64,000 nt of DNA from Rhizobium sp. Root1334 (GCF_001426665.1 NZ_LMEY01000002.1:62001-126000); one strand, 5' to 3'. Shown: positions 16,792 to 27,109, numbered from the stretch's first letter. Notes: generated by a model from the sequence alone, not told the origin. Made by a program: numbers and translations.

Positions 16792-16968
16792 ATGTCAATC
16801 GAAGACTATGCAAGGTCCTTGCTGGCCGAAATGGGAGCGAAGTCCGATACAAAACCGGCAGACGCAGTCGAGCCAGAGGAGGGCAAGCGGCAAAAACCCG
16901 AGCCGAACAAGCCTGATCCTCAGGAGGTTCAGTACCCGGGTTACTTCGAAGGAAGCGGCAGCCTCTGA
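16792..16968 (+). CDS. 58-residue acidic, Pro-rich small protein
   Basis: Starts MSIEDYARSLLAEMGAK and continues with a Lys/Glu/Pro-rich linker (EGKRQKPEPNKPDPQEVQ) ending YPGYFEGSGSL. Support for a real gene: AAGGAAGGAG seven bases before the ATG and a stress-type promoter ending 25 bases upstream. Cytoplasmic, probably disordered after the first helix. Family not recognised; function unknown. It diverges from the oxidase operon. Confidence 0.72.
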   Translation: MSIEDYARSLLAEMGAKSDTKPADAVEPEEGKRQKPEPNKPDPQEVQYPGYFEGSGSL

Positions 16969-17252
16969 CTGCCAGCGCAAACCAGAAGCATCTCCTCGGC
17001 CCAAGGTACTTGCGTGCGCGCCGCCCAGATCAGGAACACATCCTCGACTGCTCATGTGTTGAGGCCGATCGAAGGAGCTTTCGGCTCACCCACGATAAAG
17101 AGCCCCGCGTCAGCCGGATGAAGAAAATGCGTTGTCGGTGCACCGCAGAAAATCGTTGCCGCGGCCACGTCGATCACGAGCAGAGACGCGTGAGGAGCTG
17201 ATTTTGCAGTTCAGCTTGGGCCGGCGTGGCGCGTCGTCGATTCTGACGCTGG

Positions 17253-18356
17253 TCAACCGTGTCCAAACGGGCAGCTCACCGGCTCCGTCACCGGAGTGAC
17301 GTTGCGTTGAGAGCGAAATGCTGCAGATCTCTCGTAGGCCAGCTTTCTGAGCCGCATGATTGAGCCCAGAGGTTGGTGCGCTGCAACGCCGTTCCAGGGG
17401 CTGAAGCGCATGCCATCATCGACAGCTCCCGCACGTTGCTCATTCCACGCGGGCTGCGGCCCTGCAACGATGCGAGCGACGGTGACGAATGGGCTCTTCG
17501 CCTCATCCCAGGCATCCACACCTTCGATCGGCATGTTGTCGAGGTCAGTGCAGAGTTGCGCCCGCTGATGCCACACGGCTGTTTCGCTTTCAAAAAACGC
17601 CTGGACGCCGTGCCGTATGACATCTGCGTCTTGCGACGTATCAACTCTGCGGTCAGCCAGGGCCTTGAGATTGTCCGAGGCAGGAACGATAGCGTATTTG
17701 GCGATGTAGCGGCCGTGGCGCAGCGGTAGTTGGGTAAAGAAGCTATCGCCGAGAATATGCGTCTCGGGATTGCCGCCAAGCGCCTTGAGCAAGGCGCTTT
17801 CGGTGCCAAGCGTTTCAAGTGTGCCTTCGACCGCCTTCAGGATGCTGGCAAGAACTTCCTTCGTGCCTTCCAGGCGGTCGGTCGTGGCGGCGAGCAACTT
17901 GAGATTTTTCAGGAAGGCCTTTCCACTCGGGGAATTGAACTCCTTGCCGTTCACCATCACGAAATCCTGGCTTGTAGAGACTTCAGAACCGGCCAGCCGC
18001 TCGCCATCGACATTCATGATCTTCAGCGCCATGCCACGCGGCGTCGAAACGCTGTCATGCAGGAGGTCGCCGGGTGTCGTTGAAAGACGGATGATGGCCG
18101 CATGTGTACCGGGCTTTGCAAACACGCCCTGCGCCAGCTCCGGCGCCAGGTCGTTGAGGATTTCAACTTTTGCTTCGATCAGTCCGTGGCTCTTGGCATG
18201 GACCGAGCGCATGGCATGACCGCTGTCGGCATAGGTCTTTTCCGAAATTGACAACATGGTCGTCGCCAGTTCACGCGCTGTTTCAGGTTCGTCCGGCTGA
18301 AGAGCCTCGACATCAGGCGAAAAGGGAAGAGGTGTGACGGGCATTTTGCTGATCAT
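17253..18356 (-). CDS. Catalase-family haem protein (SrpA-like)
   Basis: 367 residues with the catalase core fold but without the long N- and C-terminal arms of true catalases. Visible are RSVHAKSHGLIEAKVEI with the distal-type His, PGTHAAIIRLSTTPGD, GMALKIMNVDGER, SQDFVMVNGKEF, FFTQLPLRHGRYIAKYAI, and a C-terminal FSPWNGVAAHQPLGSIMRLRKLAYERS. Such proteins may act as peroxidases or organic-peroxide enzymes rather than catalases. The start overlaps the stop of the molybdopterin subunit gene (ATGA), coupling it to that operon. Confidence 0.87.
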   Translation of the reverse strand: MISKMPVTPLPFSPDVEALQPDEPETARELATTMLSISEKTYADSGHAMRSVHAKSHGLIEAKVEILNDLAPELAQGVFAKPGTHAAIIRLSTTPGDLLHDSVSTPRGMALKIMNVDGERLAGSEVSTSQDFVMVNGKEFNSPSGKAFLKNLKLLAATTDRLEGTKEVLASILKAVEGTLETLGTESALLKALGGNPETHILGDSFFTQLPLRHGRYIAKYAIVPASDNLKALADRRVDTSQDADVIRHGVQAFFESETAVWHQRAQLCTDLDNMPIEGVDAWDEAKSPFVTVARIVAGPQPAWNEQRAGAVDDGMRFSPWNGVAAHQPLGSIMRLRKLAYERSAAFRSQRNVTPVTEPVSCPFGHG

Positions 18357-20605
18357 TGGTCTGTCCGTTCTGTAAGAATTTTGTCCAGCGTAATCGGAAA
18401 GCTGCGGATGCGCTTGCCCGTCGCGTGGAAGATGGCGTTGGAAACGGCGGCCGCGACGCCGACAATGCCAATCTCACCAAGACCCTTGACGCCGATCGGG
18501 CTTGCCTTGTCGTCGTCCTCATCCACGAAGATCACGTCAATATCCTCGATATCGGCGTGGGCTGGAACATGATACTCGGCGATATTGTGGTTCATGATGC
18601 GGCCGGTGCGGTGATCGACCATGCCTTCCTCATGTAGCGCAGAGCCGATGCCCATGACGACGCCACCCAGGATCTGGCTGCGAGCCGTCTTCGGATTGAG
18701 GATGCGCCCGGCGGCAATGGCGCTGACCACCCGGGTCACCCGCACCACGCCCAGCTCAACGTCGACCCGGACTTCCACGAAGACCGCCGAATGGGTGTAG
18801 GCAGCAAACTTGCGCATGGTCATCATATCGGGACCCACCTTGGCATGTTCCTCGATACCGGAAAGGCCCGCGCGTTCCATGATCTCTGAAACGGGCATGC
18901 CGATCTGATGGTTCGCCTCCAGCACCAGCCGGCCATCGGCGATTTCAACCTGTTCTACCTTGGCTTTCGCGAGTGGAGAGGTTTCGAGTTTCTGCGCATG
19001 TTTCAGCAACGTGGCAATCACCGCTTTGGAGGCTGCCTGTACCGCCGAACCTGTCGAGGCTGCTGTCCAGGAGCCGCCCTGCACTCCCGTTTTCGGGAGG
19101 GTGGATTCGGCAATCCGGACTGTCACATCGCGCAGCGGAATATCGAACGCATCGGCGCTCAGTTGGGCGAGGATCGTATAAGTCCCCGTGCCAATATCTG
19201 AGGCCGCCGCCGATACCGTCACCTTGCCATCGCCGGAAAGCCGGACGTTGGCTTCGGCCGGCGACATCGTGGCCTCCCATATGCCGCTTGCCATGCCCCA
19301 GCCGATCAACTCATGTCCTTCACGCATGGATCGCGGCTCGAGGGAACGTCTCGACCAGCCGAAGCGGGCTGCCCCCTCGCGGAAACAGGCGTGCAGAGCC
19401 TTCGAGGTAAATTCCTTGTCCTGCATCTGGTCTCGGTGAGCGAAGTTTTTGACACGAAGCTCAAGCGGGTCGATGCCGCAGACGTAGGCCAGCTCGTCCA
19501 TTGCTGTTTCCAGCGCCGTTACCCCAGTTGCTGCACCAGGTGCGCGCATATCTCCTGGCGTTGACACATCGAGCTTGGCTATCTCATAGCTGATCTTGAC
19601 GTTGTCGCATTTGTAAGCGAGCGCCGACCAGTTGGCGACGTTCTCCTGATAATCCTCGTAGCGCGACGTTGCATGGACCGCGTCGTGCATGACGGCCGTC
19701 AGACGCCCTTCCTCATCGGCTGCAAGAGAGACGGTCTGAAAGCTTGATGGGCGCCAGGTCAGATAGAACATCTCGCGACGGCTCATCTCGGCCTTGATCG
19801 ATCGCTTCAAATCGAGACTGGCCATAACCGCGAAAAAGAGCTGGTGCTTTGGCCGGAGGGCTTGCCCGAAGGCGCCACCGACGAAGGCATTCTTGACGAC
19901 CACTTTATCCGGATCGAGACCAAAGACCTGACAGATATATTCGTGCGAATTCTGCGACCCTTGGGTCTTGTCGTGGATCGTCAGTTCGCCGTCCTTTTTC
20001 CACAGAACCGTTGTGGCGAAAAGCTCCATCGGGTTGTGATATTCGCCACTCATCTCGTAATCGGACGAGATGCGATGCGGCGCTTCCTTAAATGCCTTTT
20101 CGGCGTCCCCGCGCGGCGGCGGCGGTACGAGCTGCTTCATGCGCGGAACCGGGGGCGCATAACGGTTGGAGAGCTCGTTGCGCAAATCCGTGTGCGGACG
20201 AGCGGCCGCGTAATGGATCTTGATAAGGGCCGCGGCATCGCGCGCCGCCTCGAAGGTTTCGGCGACCACAAAGGCAACCGGCTGACCGTCGAAGAGGATG
20301 CGGTCGCTTTCCAAGGGGCGCAAAGGATGGCCGGGGAGGGCCACTTCATCTTTCCATTTGCTGTCGCGCCATGCCGTATCAGGCCTGTTTTCGTGGGTGT
20401 AGACCTTGATCACGCCTCCAAAACGTTCGGCATCGGTCGCATCGATCGCAAGAATTCGTCCCGTGGCGATGGTCGCCGGCAGGACATACCCGAAGAGCAT
20501 AAATGGCTCATAGTGCTCGGCAGCATAGGGCGCGCAGCCGCTGACTTTCAACGGGCCGTCGATGCGGGCTGTCGGCACGCCGACCACTTTGGATGGATTG
20601 AGCAT
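18353..20605 (-). CDS. Xanthine-dehydrogenase-family molybdopterin-binding subunit (PaoC-like)
   Basis: 750 residues, the large catalytic subunit of a three-subunit molybdenum hydroxylase. Landmarks are RIDGPLKVSGCAPYAAEHY, GQPVAFVVAETFEAARDAA, NAFVGGAFGQALRP, MRAPGAATGVTALETAMDELA, SDIGTGTYTILAQLSA, GGSWTAASTGSAVQAA for pterin binding, and VKGLGEIGIVGVAAAV with the catalytic Glu. Order FeS-FAD-Mo and sequence pattern match PaoABC/YagTSR aldehyde oxidoreductases more than purine enzymes. Substrate likely an aldehyde; this is inference. It is third in the operon and followed by the catalase-like gene. Confidence 0.92.
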   Translation of the reverse strand: MLNPSKVVGVPTARIDGPLKVSGCAPYAAEHYEPFMLFGYVLPATIATGRILAIDATDAERFGGVIKVYTHENRPDTAWRDSKWKDEVALPGHPLRPLESDRILFDGQPVAFVVAETFEAARDAAALIKIHYAAARPHTDLRNELSNRYAPPVPRMKQLVPPPPRGDAEKAFKEAPHRISSDYEMSGEYHNPMELFATTVLWKKDGELTIHDKTQGSQNSHEYICQVFGLDPDKVVVKNAFVGGAFGQALRPKHQLFFAVMASLDLKRSIKAEMSRREMFYLTWRPSSFQTVSLAADEEGRLTAVMHDAVHATSRYEDYQENVANWSALAYKCDNVKISYEIAKLDVSTPGDMRAPGAATGVTALETAMDELAYVCGIDPLELRVKNFAHRDQMQDKEFTSKALHACFREGAARFGWSRRSLEPRSMREGHELIGWGMASGIWEATMSPAEANVRLSGDGKVTVSAAASDIGTGTYTILAQLSADAFDIPLRDVTVRIAESTLPKTGVQGGSWTAASTGSAVQAASKAVIATLLKHAQKLETSPLAKAKVEQVEIADGRLVLEANHQIGMPVSEIMERAGLSGIEEHAKVGPDMMTMRKFAAYTHSAVFVEVRVDVELGVVRVTRVVSAIAAGRILNPKTARSQILGGVVMGIGSALHEEGMVDHRTGRIMNHNIAEYHVPAHADIEDIDVIFVDEDDDKASPIGVKGLGEIGIVGVAAAVSNAIFHATGKRIRSFPITLDKILTERTDQ

Positions 20606-20620
20606 GGTCTGGGCTCCCGG

Positions 20621-21633
20621 TTATTGTATTGCTTTTACGGTCTGGTCCTGCGGCGTTCCCGCCGCAGCTTGGCGCAGCGCCCGGATGATCGCGTTGCGGG
20701 CGAGCGATATCTTGAAATCATTCTGCCCTTGGCCCTTGGCGCCGATCAGTAGCCGCTCGGCGATTTCCCGGAACGTGGATTCGCCTATCGCTCGATCGGC
20801 GAATTCGCGCTCCGCAAGCGTGTCCCGCCAAGGCTTGTGGGCTACGCCGCCAAGCGCAACACGAAGATCGATGATGCGGCCCTTGTCGATTTCGATGGCT
20901 GCGGCAACGGAAACGAGCGCGAAGGCATAGGACAGGCGGTCGCGTATCTTCAGATAGGTGTGGTTCTGGCCGAAAGGATTGGGGGGCAGTCGCAGGCCAG
21001 TAATGATTTCGCCGGTCTGCAAGGTGTTGTCCCGTTGCGGCTCATCGCCTGCAAGCCGGTGAAAATCAAGAAAGGCGATTTCTCGCGCGCCCTGCGGCCC
21101 TTCGACCTCAACCACCGTGTCGAGTGCAGCGAGCGCAACACACATGTCTGAAGGATGAACAGCAATGCAAGCCGGGTTAGCCCCGAGAATGGCGTGGATG
21201 CGGTTCACACCGCCAATTGCAGAACAGCCCGACCCGGGAGCGCGTTTGTTGCAAGGCGCAGCAGTGTCGTAGAAATAGTAGCAGCGGGTACGCTGGAGCA
21301 GGTTTCCACCTGTCGTGGCCGCATTTCGAAGCTGCGGCGACGCGCCGGCAAGGATGGCGCTGGACAGTAGCGGAAAGCGAGCTTTCACGCGCTCGTCGTA
21401 CGCGACAGCCGAGTTGCTGGCGAGGGCTCCGATGCGCAAGGCCCCATCGGGAAGATCGGTAATCTCCTTCAAGGGCAGGCGGTTGATATCGATGATCATG
21501 CCCGGATGCGTGACCTCGTATTTCATCAGATCGATCAGATTGGTGCCGCCGGCAAGTAGTTTTGCATCCGGGTTTTGTGCAAGCGCCGCAATGGCTTCCT
21601 TTACGGTTTCAGCGCGGTTGAAAGAAAAGGGTC

Positions 21634-21637
<4 letters not shown>
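20621..21637 (-). CDS. FAD-binding subunit of molybdenum hydroxylase (PaoB-like)
   Basis: 338 residues. FAD site LLAGGTNLIDLMKYEVTHPG near residue 40 and TTGGNLLQRTRCYYF. Between them and the C-terminal CO-dehydrogenase-like domain, three Cys (RCYYF, APCNK, GSGCSAI) match the extra 4Fe-4S insertion of PaoB-type subunits. It carries electrons from the 2Fe-2S subunit to an external acceptor, possibly O2. The ATG at 21637 overlaps the stop of the small subunit (ATGA); 15 bases separate it from the large subunit gene. Confidence 0.92.
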
Positions 21638-22155
<518 letters not shown>

Positions 22156-22186
22156 GGACAATTCCTTTCACATGTGAAGGAAGCGT

Positions 22187-22211
22187 AACGGCAGCAGATG
22201 CACATTGTTCC
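22187..22211 (-). promoter_or_regulatory. EcfG/RpoE2-type promoter of the molybdenum hydroxylase operon
   Basis: Minus-strand GGAAC-N17-GTT, 31 bases before the ATG at 22155. Confidence 0.75.
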
Positions 22212-22220
22212 TGACGGGAG

Positions 22221-22246
22221 GGAACACTTGGCACCTCCCAGCTCTT
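22221..22246 (+). promoter_or_regulatory. Possible divergent stress-type promoter
   Basis: Plus-strand GGAAC-N19-TT, 31 bases before the GTG at 22278. It fits the looser published form but lacks the G before TT seen at the twelve better sites. Confidence 0.35.
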
Positions 22247-22277
22247 TCACTTCTTTCAATCGAAGAAAGGAAGCATC

Positions 22278-22727
22278 GTGAAAGAGAAAATTCTGACCTC
22301 CGCCGGTGGCGAGAGGACATACATTCTCGTACTGGACGAGGGCGATGAAGCGCTCACCAGCATTGTGGCCTTTGCGGAAAAGAACGAAATTTCGGCTGCC
22401 TCCGTGACGGCGATCGGCGCGTTTCGTGAGGCGACTGTCGCCTTTTTCGAGTTTGACGCCAAGACGTACCGTGAAATTCCGGTCGTTGAGCAATCCGAAG
22501 TCTTGAGCATGATCGGCGACATCGCGGTTGACGACGCCGGCAAGGCCAGTTTGCACTTGCACGTGGTTCTTGGGCTATCCGATGGCAGTACGCGTGGCGG
22601 CCACTTTATCAGCGGCAGTGTGCGGCCGACATTGGAGGTGATCGTGCGGGAAACAGCCGCCAATCTTCGCCGCAGGAAAGACGAAAGTCTGGGTATTGCA
22701 CTGATCGATCTGTCGGCAGAAACCTAG
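22278..22727 (+). CDS. PPC domain (DUF296) protein
   Basis: 149 residues, a single PPC/DUF296 domain of the type fused to AT-hooks in plants but free-standing in bacteria. Motifs: GERTYILVLDEGDEA, SAASVTAIGAFREATVAFFE, KASLHLHVVLGLSDG with the conserved HxH, GGHFISGSVRPTLEVIV. These form trimers and may bind metal and ligand; bacterial function is unsettled. Start is GTG with GAAAGGAAG upstream. It diverges from the molybdenum hydroxylase operon. Confidence 0.9.
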   Translation: MKEKILTSAGGERTYILVLDEGDEALTSIVAFAEKNEISAASVTAIGAFREATVAFFEFDAKTYREIPVVEQSEVLSMIGDIAVDDAGKASLHLHVVLGLSDGSTRGGHFISGSVRPTLEVIVRETAANLRRRKDESLGIALIDLSAET

Positions 22728-23014
22728 GGTATTATCTCAGCGCTCAAGCCGCGAACTCTAAAATGACGGAAAGCCCCAGGGTCTGTGCATCCCGTGCATT
22801 TTCGACCAGCCCGACCGGTGCATTGATCCGATCAGGCTCCGCTATGGAGAAGCCAGGGGACCAAAGTCCTCGCATCGCCGCGCATGGTTTTTGGCTGTCG
22901 AGCGCCCGGATAAAAGCGTTAGAGCAGCCGCCAGGGATGAATGAGCTATGATCTTCTCTGCCGCCGGGGCGGGGACTTCGATCGCGTCGCAATCGATGCG
23001 AAATCACGACGGAT
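22728..23014. other. Stretch without a supported gene
   Basis: Short open frames on both strands here have no domain likeness or good ribosome sites. A minus-strand reading at 22744-22930 has a faint DUF982-like order (GGCSNAFIRALD, PCAAMRGLW) and could be a very decayed member, but this is too weak to call. Confidence 0.35.
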
Positions 23015-23230
23015 CTACGCGGTATAGGAGGGCGAAATGGGTGCCAGAGGATTACGAGGTTTGGGTGTTTGGTTCGGCCCCTGACAGCAACGCCTTGCCC
23101 TGGAAATCGCAACCAGGGCGTTTGCAATTTCCGCCTTTGCCCAGCCCGCGCGGAATGCCTCTTGGATCGGTTGCTCGACTTTACGCTCTAACGCATCTTT
23201 GCAATCCATCACGTCCTTCGTATGGGCCAT
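23015..23230 (-). CDS. Small helical protein of a rhizobial type
   Basis: 71 residues; the centre (ALERKVEQPIQEAFRAGWAKAEIANALVAI) has the LER-x-VE...AGW...EIA.AL pattern of a family of small rhizobial helical proteins, also seen loosely in the gene at 31045. The tail is Pro/Arg-rich. No clear ribosome site and no stress-type promoter were found, so it may be a remnant. Confidence 0.4.
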   Translation of the reverse strand: MAHTKDVMDCKDALERKVEQPIQEAFRAGWAKAEIANALVAISRARRCCQGPNQTPKPRNPLAPISPSYTA

Positions 23231-23350
23231 CCTATGCCGGCGATTTCACAGGTTGCATGGCCTCACTGGTTGTTGGGTTGCGGATTGCTGAATTTCCAGG
23301 CTGCTTCCGGTCCAAGGACTGTTCGTTAATCCACAACTCGTGCTTTTACC

Positions 23351-23393
23351 GGCAGCAGGCAGCGCAGCGCCGTATGCTGCGCCTCCTGCTGCC
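23351..23393 (-). terminator. Long GC-rich hairpin downstream of katE
   Basis: GGCAGCAGG and GCGCAGC arms pair with GCTGCGC and CCTGCTGCC around a 7-base loop, about 16 bp of stem in two blocks, 33 bases after the KatE stop. There is no T run on the minus side, so it may be a rho-dependent end or a stabilising hairpin rather than an intrinsic terminator. Confidence 0.5.
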
Positions 23394-23425
23394 CGGCAAT
23401 CGACCTGCGGTGTTGCCCTGCCGGT

Positions 23426-25543
23426 TTAGTCAGACGGTTCTCGCGCCCAAACCCGCAATTCACCAAGTCGGGAAACAAAGGTGGCCAGCCCGTTGTCGCC
23501 GGGGAGAGCGACGATCCCCTCGTCGAGCGCATCAATAATCCCGGCCTTGTCCAGGAGCGGCATCGCGGACCGGTCGTACCCGATGAATTTGCAATGCTGG
23601 AAGGCGTCGGCAACGAAATCACGCGCAGTTGCTTCCTTCACCAGGTCTTGAATTGCCTCAGCTGAAGTCAGGAGAGCAACGGCGTCGAACAGCACGGACG
23701 GCGCTCCATCGATCATATGCTTGGCTTCCACCAGGCTTCCATCGGACGCGGTGACGCCGCCGACTCTCGGCGCGATCAGTTCAACCACAGCCTTTTCTTT
23801 GACGATGGCCGCGGTCAGACCTTTCAGCAGTTTGGCATCGACACCGTCGGTAACAACAATGCCAAGTTTGCGGCCTTCGAAGCGGTTGGGCCCGCGTTCG
23901 ACGATGCTAAGCGCCGGGGAAGGCTCCAGGTCCTGCCGGGGCGGCACGGCGGCATCCGCGGGCTTTGGCATCGAATGCAAGCCCAGCTTTTGCGCCACAG
24001 TCGTTGCCATCGTCTCATCGATGTTCAAAAGATGCGATACCATGCGCTCGCGGATAGCCGGTGTTTCCACCTTGCTGAGTTCGAAGGTCAGTGCTGCGGC
24101 AATGTGGCCTTGTTCAGGCACCGTCTGGCTGATGTAGAACTGCCTTGCCTGACTGTAATGATCAGCAAAGCTTTCAGGTCGCAGGCGAGCCTTGGCTCCC
24201 TGTTCGTCGGCCGGAAAATGACGATATCCCCGTGTCGGAGATTCGCGTGGGCCTTCGCCGAACGAGTTCGGTTGATAGTTAGCGCGGCCGGCCGGGTTGC
24301 GCATTGCCATATGGCCGTCCTGTTGGAAGTGCGCGAAAGGACACTTCGGCGCATTGATCGGCAGGTGAGTGAAATTCGGTCCGCCGAGCCGCTTCAACTG
24401 CGTATCGAGGTAGGAGAAGTTTCGTCCCTGCAGCAACGGATCGTTGCTGAAATCGATACCCGGCGGAACATTGTGGGTCATGAAGGCGACCTGTTCCGTC
24501 TCTGCGAAGAAATTGTCGGGCATCCGATCGAGAACGAGCCGGCCAACCGGTTCGGGTGGCAGGACTTCTTCCGGGATGATCTTGGTCGGATCGAGGATGT
24601 CGAAGTCGAACTTATCGGCGAAAGCCTGATCGAAAAGTTGGACCTGCAACTCCCATTCGGGAAAGTTTCCGGATTGGATTGCCTGCCAGAGATCGCGGCG
24701 ATGGAAGTCCGGATCGGCACCATTGATTTTAACCGCCTCGTTCCAGGCGACGGACTGAAGGCCGAGTTTCGGCTTCCAGTGGAACTTGACGAAGGTGGAT
24801 TCGTCCTTGGCGTTGATAAACCGGAAGGTGTGTACGCCAAACCCTTCCATGAAGCGGAAGGAGCGGGGAATAGTGCGATCCGACATGATCCACATGACCA
24901 TGTTCATGCTTTCCGGCGTCAGGCTGATGAAATCCCAGAAGGTGTCGTGGGCCGTCTGCGCCTGCGGAAAAGCGCGGTCCGGCTCCTGCTTGGCGGCATG
25001 GATCAGATCAGGGAACTTGATCGCATCCTGGATGAAGAACACCGGGATGTTGTTCCCGACAAGATCCCAGTTGCCCTCCTGCGTGTAGAGCTTGACTGCA
25101 AAGCCGCGTACGTCGCGCGCAAGGTCGGCCGAACCTTTGTTGCCAGCAACGGTCGAAAACCGTACAAAGGCCGGGGTTTTTTCGCCCGCACGCTGAAAAA
25201 GATCGGCTTTGGTGTAAGCGGCGAGGGAGTCATAGGTCTCAAAGTAGCCGTGTGCCCCGTAACCGCGAGCATGAACCACGCGCTCGGGAATGCGCTCGTG
25301 GTCGAAATGGAAAATCTTTTCGCGGAAATGGAAATCATCGACGAGCAGCGGGCCGCGCGGGCCGACACGCAGCGAGTTCTGGTCGTCTGCAACCGGCCCG
25401 CCTTGCGCCGTCGTCAAAACCGTCGCGTCGCCCTCTGCTATCTGGTGCAGTTCACCGCCTACGCCGCGGCCAAGCTTCTGGTCGTGAATGGTTGCAACCG
25501 GCCGCTTCAACGGAGGGGATTGTGCCGTGATTTTCTTCGCCAT
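23426..25543 (-). CDS. katE: Large-subunit catalase (HPII type) with DJ-1-like domain
   Basis: 705 residues, the length of clade 2 catalases. Motifs: [16 protein letters not shown] with the distal His, [17 protein letters not shown] with the conserved Asn, [36 protein letters not shown] with the proximal Tyr, and [13 protein letters not shown]. Residues from about 555 form the flavodoxin/DJ-1-like C-terminal domain ([34 protein letters not shown]). Degrades H2O2 in the cytoplasm. AGGAG precedes the ATG at 25543. It lies 91 bases after the ferritin-like gene, beyond an intrinsic terminator, and no separate promoter was recognised. Confidence 0.96.
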   Translation of the reverse strand: MAKKITAQSPPLKRPVATIHDQKLGRGVGGELHQIAEGDATVLTTAQGGPVADDQNSLRVGPRGPLLVDDFHFREKIFHFDHERIPERVVHARGYGAHGYFETYDSLAAYTKADLFQRAGEKTPAFVRFSTVAGNKGSADLARDVRGFAVKLYTQEGNWDLVGNNIPVFFIQDAIKFPDLIHAAKQEPDRAFPQAQTAHDTFWDFISLTPESMNMVMWIMSDRTIPRSFRFMEGFGVHTFRFINAKDESTFVKFHWKPKLGLQSVAWNEAVKINGADPDFHRRDLWQAIQSGNFPEWELQVQLFDQAFADKFDFDILDPTKIIPEEVLPPEPVGRLVLDRMPDNFFAETEQVAFMTHNVPPGIDFSNDPLLQGRNFSYLDTQLKRLGGPNFTHLPINAPKCPFAHFQQDGHMAMRNPAGRANYQPNSFGEGPRESPTRGYRHFPADEQGAKARLRPESFADHYSQARQFYISQTVPEQGHIAAALTFELSKVETPAIRERMVSHLLNIDETMATTVAQKLGLHSMPKPADAAVPPRQDLEPSPALSIVERGPNRFEGRKLGIVVTDGVDAKLLKGLTAAIVKEKAVVELIAPRVGGVTASDGSLVEAKHMIDGAPSVLFDAVALLTSAEAIQDLVKEATARDFVADAFQHCKFIGYDRSAMPLLDKAGIIDALDEGIVALPGDNGLATFVSRLGELRVWAREPSD

Positions 25544-25585
25544 AGTAAGCTCCTGATCTTTGAGGTTCTGCTTCATACTGACGCT

Positions 25586-25615
25586 CAAAACAAAAGGCCG
25601 CCAGGAAGGGCGGCC
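25586..25615 (-). terminator. Rho-independent terminator between ferritin-like gene and katE
   Basis: Minus strand: GGCCGCC/GGCGGCC stem with a 6-base loop, then TTTTGTTTTG. It lies 19 bases after the ferritin-like stop codon and 43 bases before the katE ATG. Confidence 0.85.
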
Positions 25616-25634
25616 CAAATGCAGTGATGGTGAT

Positions 25635-26141
25635 TCAGCTGGCCTTTTTCTGTGCACCTTTAGGATTGGCGGACGCTTCACCCATGGCGGTGAGTTTCTG
25701 ATCGGTCGCGATTTCTTCCTGCAAGTTTGCATCAATAAGCGGTACGGCGTCCTTTAGTCCCAGCTGTGTTGCCCACGATTTCAGTGTCCCGTAGCGGGCG
25801 ATCTCGTAATGTTCGACGGCTTGGGCGGACGAAATCAGGCCCGCATCGAGTGCTGCGGTGCCTTTGTATTCCTCCATGATTTCTTCGCCTTCGGCGATGA
25901 TTCCCTGGATCGCCTCGCAGGTTTTGCCACGGGCAGACTTGCCAAGGATTTCGAACACCTGTTCGAGACGTTCGATCTGGCCCTGGGTTTCATCTCGATG
26001 GTGAAGAAAACCCGATTTGGCGTCTTCCGACTGGGCGGCACGTGCCATCTTCGGAAGAGCCTTCAATATCTGCTTTTCTGCGAAGTATATGTCCTTGAGG
26101 GTATCGAGAAACAGATCGTTCAGTGTCTTTTCGGCAGCCAT
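25635..26141 (-). CDS. Ferritin-like DUF892 protein (YciE/YciF type)
   Basis: 168 residues with the four-helix ferritin-like bundle of DUF892: [23 protein letters not shown] with an ExxH-like metal site, [57 protein letters not shown]. The last residues are a Lys-rich tail. These proteins are induced by osmotic or general stress; catalysis is unproven. GGAG precedes the ATG at 26141, and a stress-type promoter ends 38 bases upstream. Confidence 0.92.
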   Translation of the reverse strand: MAAEKTLNDLFLDTLKDIYFAEKQILKALPKMARAAQSEDAKSGFLHHRDETQGQIERLEQVFEILGKSARGKTCEAIQGIIAEGEEIMEEYKGTAALDAGLISSAQAVEHYEIARYGTLKSWATQLGLKDAVPLIDANLQEEIATDQKLTAMGEASANPKGAQKKAS

Positions 26142-26179
26142 GACATCTCCATCACATTTTCGAGAGCTCGTGACCGGAC

Positions 26180-26204
26180 AACCTGAACAAGGGTTGAAAG
26201 TTCC
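26180..26204 (-). promoter_or_regulatory. EcfG/RpoE2-type promoter of the ferritin-like gene
   Basis: Minus-strand GGAAC-N17-GTT, 38 bases before the ATG at 26141. Confidence 0.75.
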
Positions 26205-26315
26205 CGAGCGGTGCAAAATTTTTTGAGATTCCAATTGGCCGCCAAAGCTTGAGTTTTAGGACCTGTGCTCCATTTGATCTGCCCATACGCCGAACATCAC
26301 GGAGGAGGTGATCGA

Positions 26316-27047
26316 ATGACGCGGAACATCATGGCGCTGGTATTTGCCGTCGTCTGCGGACTCTGCAGTGCTGGAGTGACGCATGCCGAGCAGATGGCAG
26401 TGAGATCGACCACCAGCATAAAGAACGATCTCAATTATCTGATGTACACGCCCGACGACTATGCGTCGTCCGACAAGGCGTATCCGCTTGTTGTGTGGCT
26501 TCACGGCGGCGATCAGGGCGGGACAGATATCGAGAAGGTGAGATCGAGCGGCATTCCGAAATTGATCGAAGATGGCAAGAAATTTCCCTTCCTGGTGTTT
26601 TCACCCCAGAACCCAAGTGAAGAATTGCTGTATCCGATCGAGAAAGTGGAAGCTGCGCTCGACGAGGTCATGTCGAAGTATCGTGTCGATCGCACACGGG
26701 TCTATGTCGTGGGCTTTAGCCGCGGCGGCTTCGGCACTTGGGCGATGGCGGAACAGTTTCCCGAAAAGTTTGCCGCTTTCGTCCCGATCGCCGGCGGCGG
26801 TAATCGTCACTACCTGAGCAGGACGAATGAGAAGGCGTCCTTCTGGGCGTTCCATGGCACAAGCGATGACGTCATTCCCTTGTCGGATTCAGTAGTGCTT
26901 TACGAACGCTTAGTCGGTCTGAAGCGGAATGCTCGTTTGAGCGTTCTGGAAGGCGCGGATCACGCGGGCGTCGAGTGGGCTGCTCTGAACGATCCGGAAC
27001 TTTGGGATTGGCTTCTGAAGCAGCGCCTTGAGGCCGCGCCACAGTAG
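26316..27047 (+). CDS. Exported alpha/beta hydrolase (esterase/prolyl oligopeptidase-like)
   Basis: 243 residues with a signal peptide (MALVFAVVCGLCSAGVTHA). The fold shows YLMYTPDDYASSDKAYPLVVWLHGGDQ with the oxyanion region, VYVVGFSRGGFGTWAMA with the nucleophile Ser in GFSRG, GTSDDVIPLSDSV with the Asp, and EGADHAGVEW with the His: a complete triad. It resembles the PHB-depolymerase/phospholipase-like carboxylesterases; substrate unknown. GGAGGAGG precedes the ATG. It diverges from the ferritin-like gene. Confidence 0.88.
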   Translation: MTRNIMALVFAVVCGLCSAGVTHAEQMAVRSTTSIKNDLNYLMYTPDDYASSDKAYPLVVWLHGGDQGGTDIEKVRSSGIPKLIEDGKKFPFLVFSPQNPSEELLYPIEKVEAALDEVMSKYRVDRTRVYVVGFSRGGFGTWAMAEQFPEKFAAFVPIAGGGNRHYLSRTNEKASFWAFHGTSDDVIPLSDSVVLYERLVGLKRNARLSVLEGADHAGVEWAALNDPELWDWLLKQRLEAAPQ

Positions 27048-27109
27048 ATGTCTGAATCTTTTCTCCGTAAAAGGCAATGGCGAGGCGTCAGGTTGGCGCC
27101 GCGTTGCGG

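Noticed and set aside
17010-17201. Short plus-strand frame of 63 codons
   Set aside because: Cys/Arg-rich reading with no ribosome site or family likeness.
19844-20752. Plus-strand frame of 302 codons opposite the molybdopterin subunit
   Set aside because: Antisense shadow without domain likeness.
23717-25627. Plus-strand frame of 636 codons opposite katE
   Set aside because: Very long but purely antisense to an intact catalase gene with all motifs; typical of high-GC codon bias.
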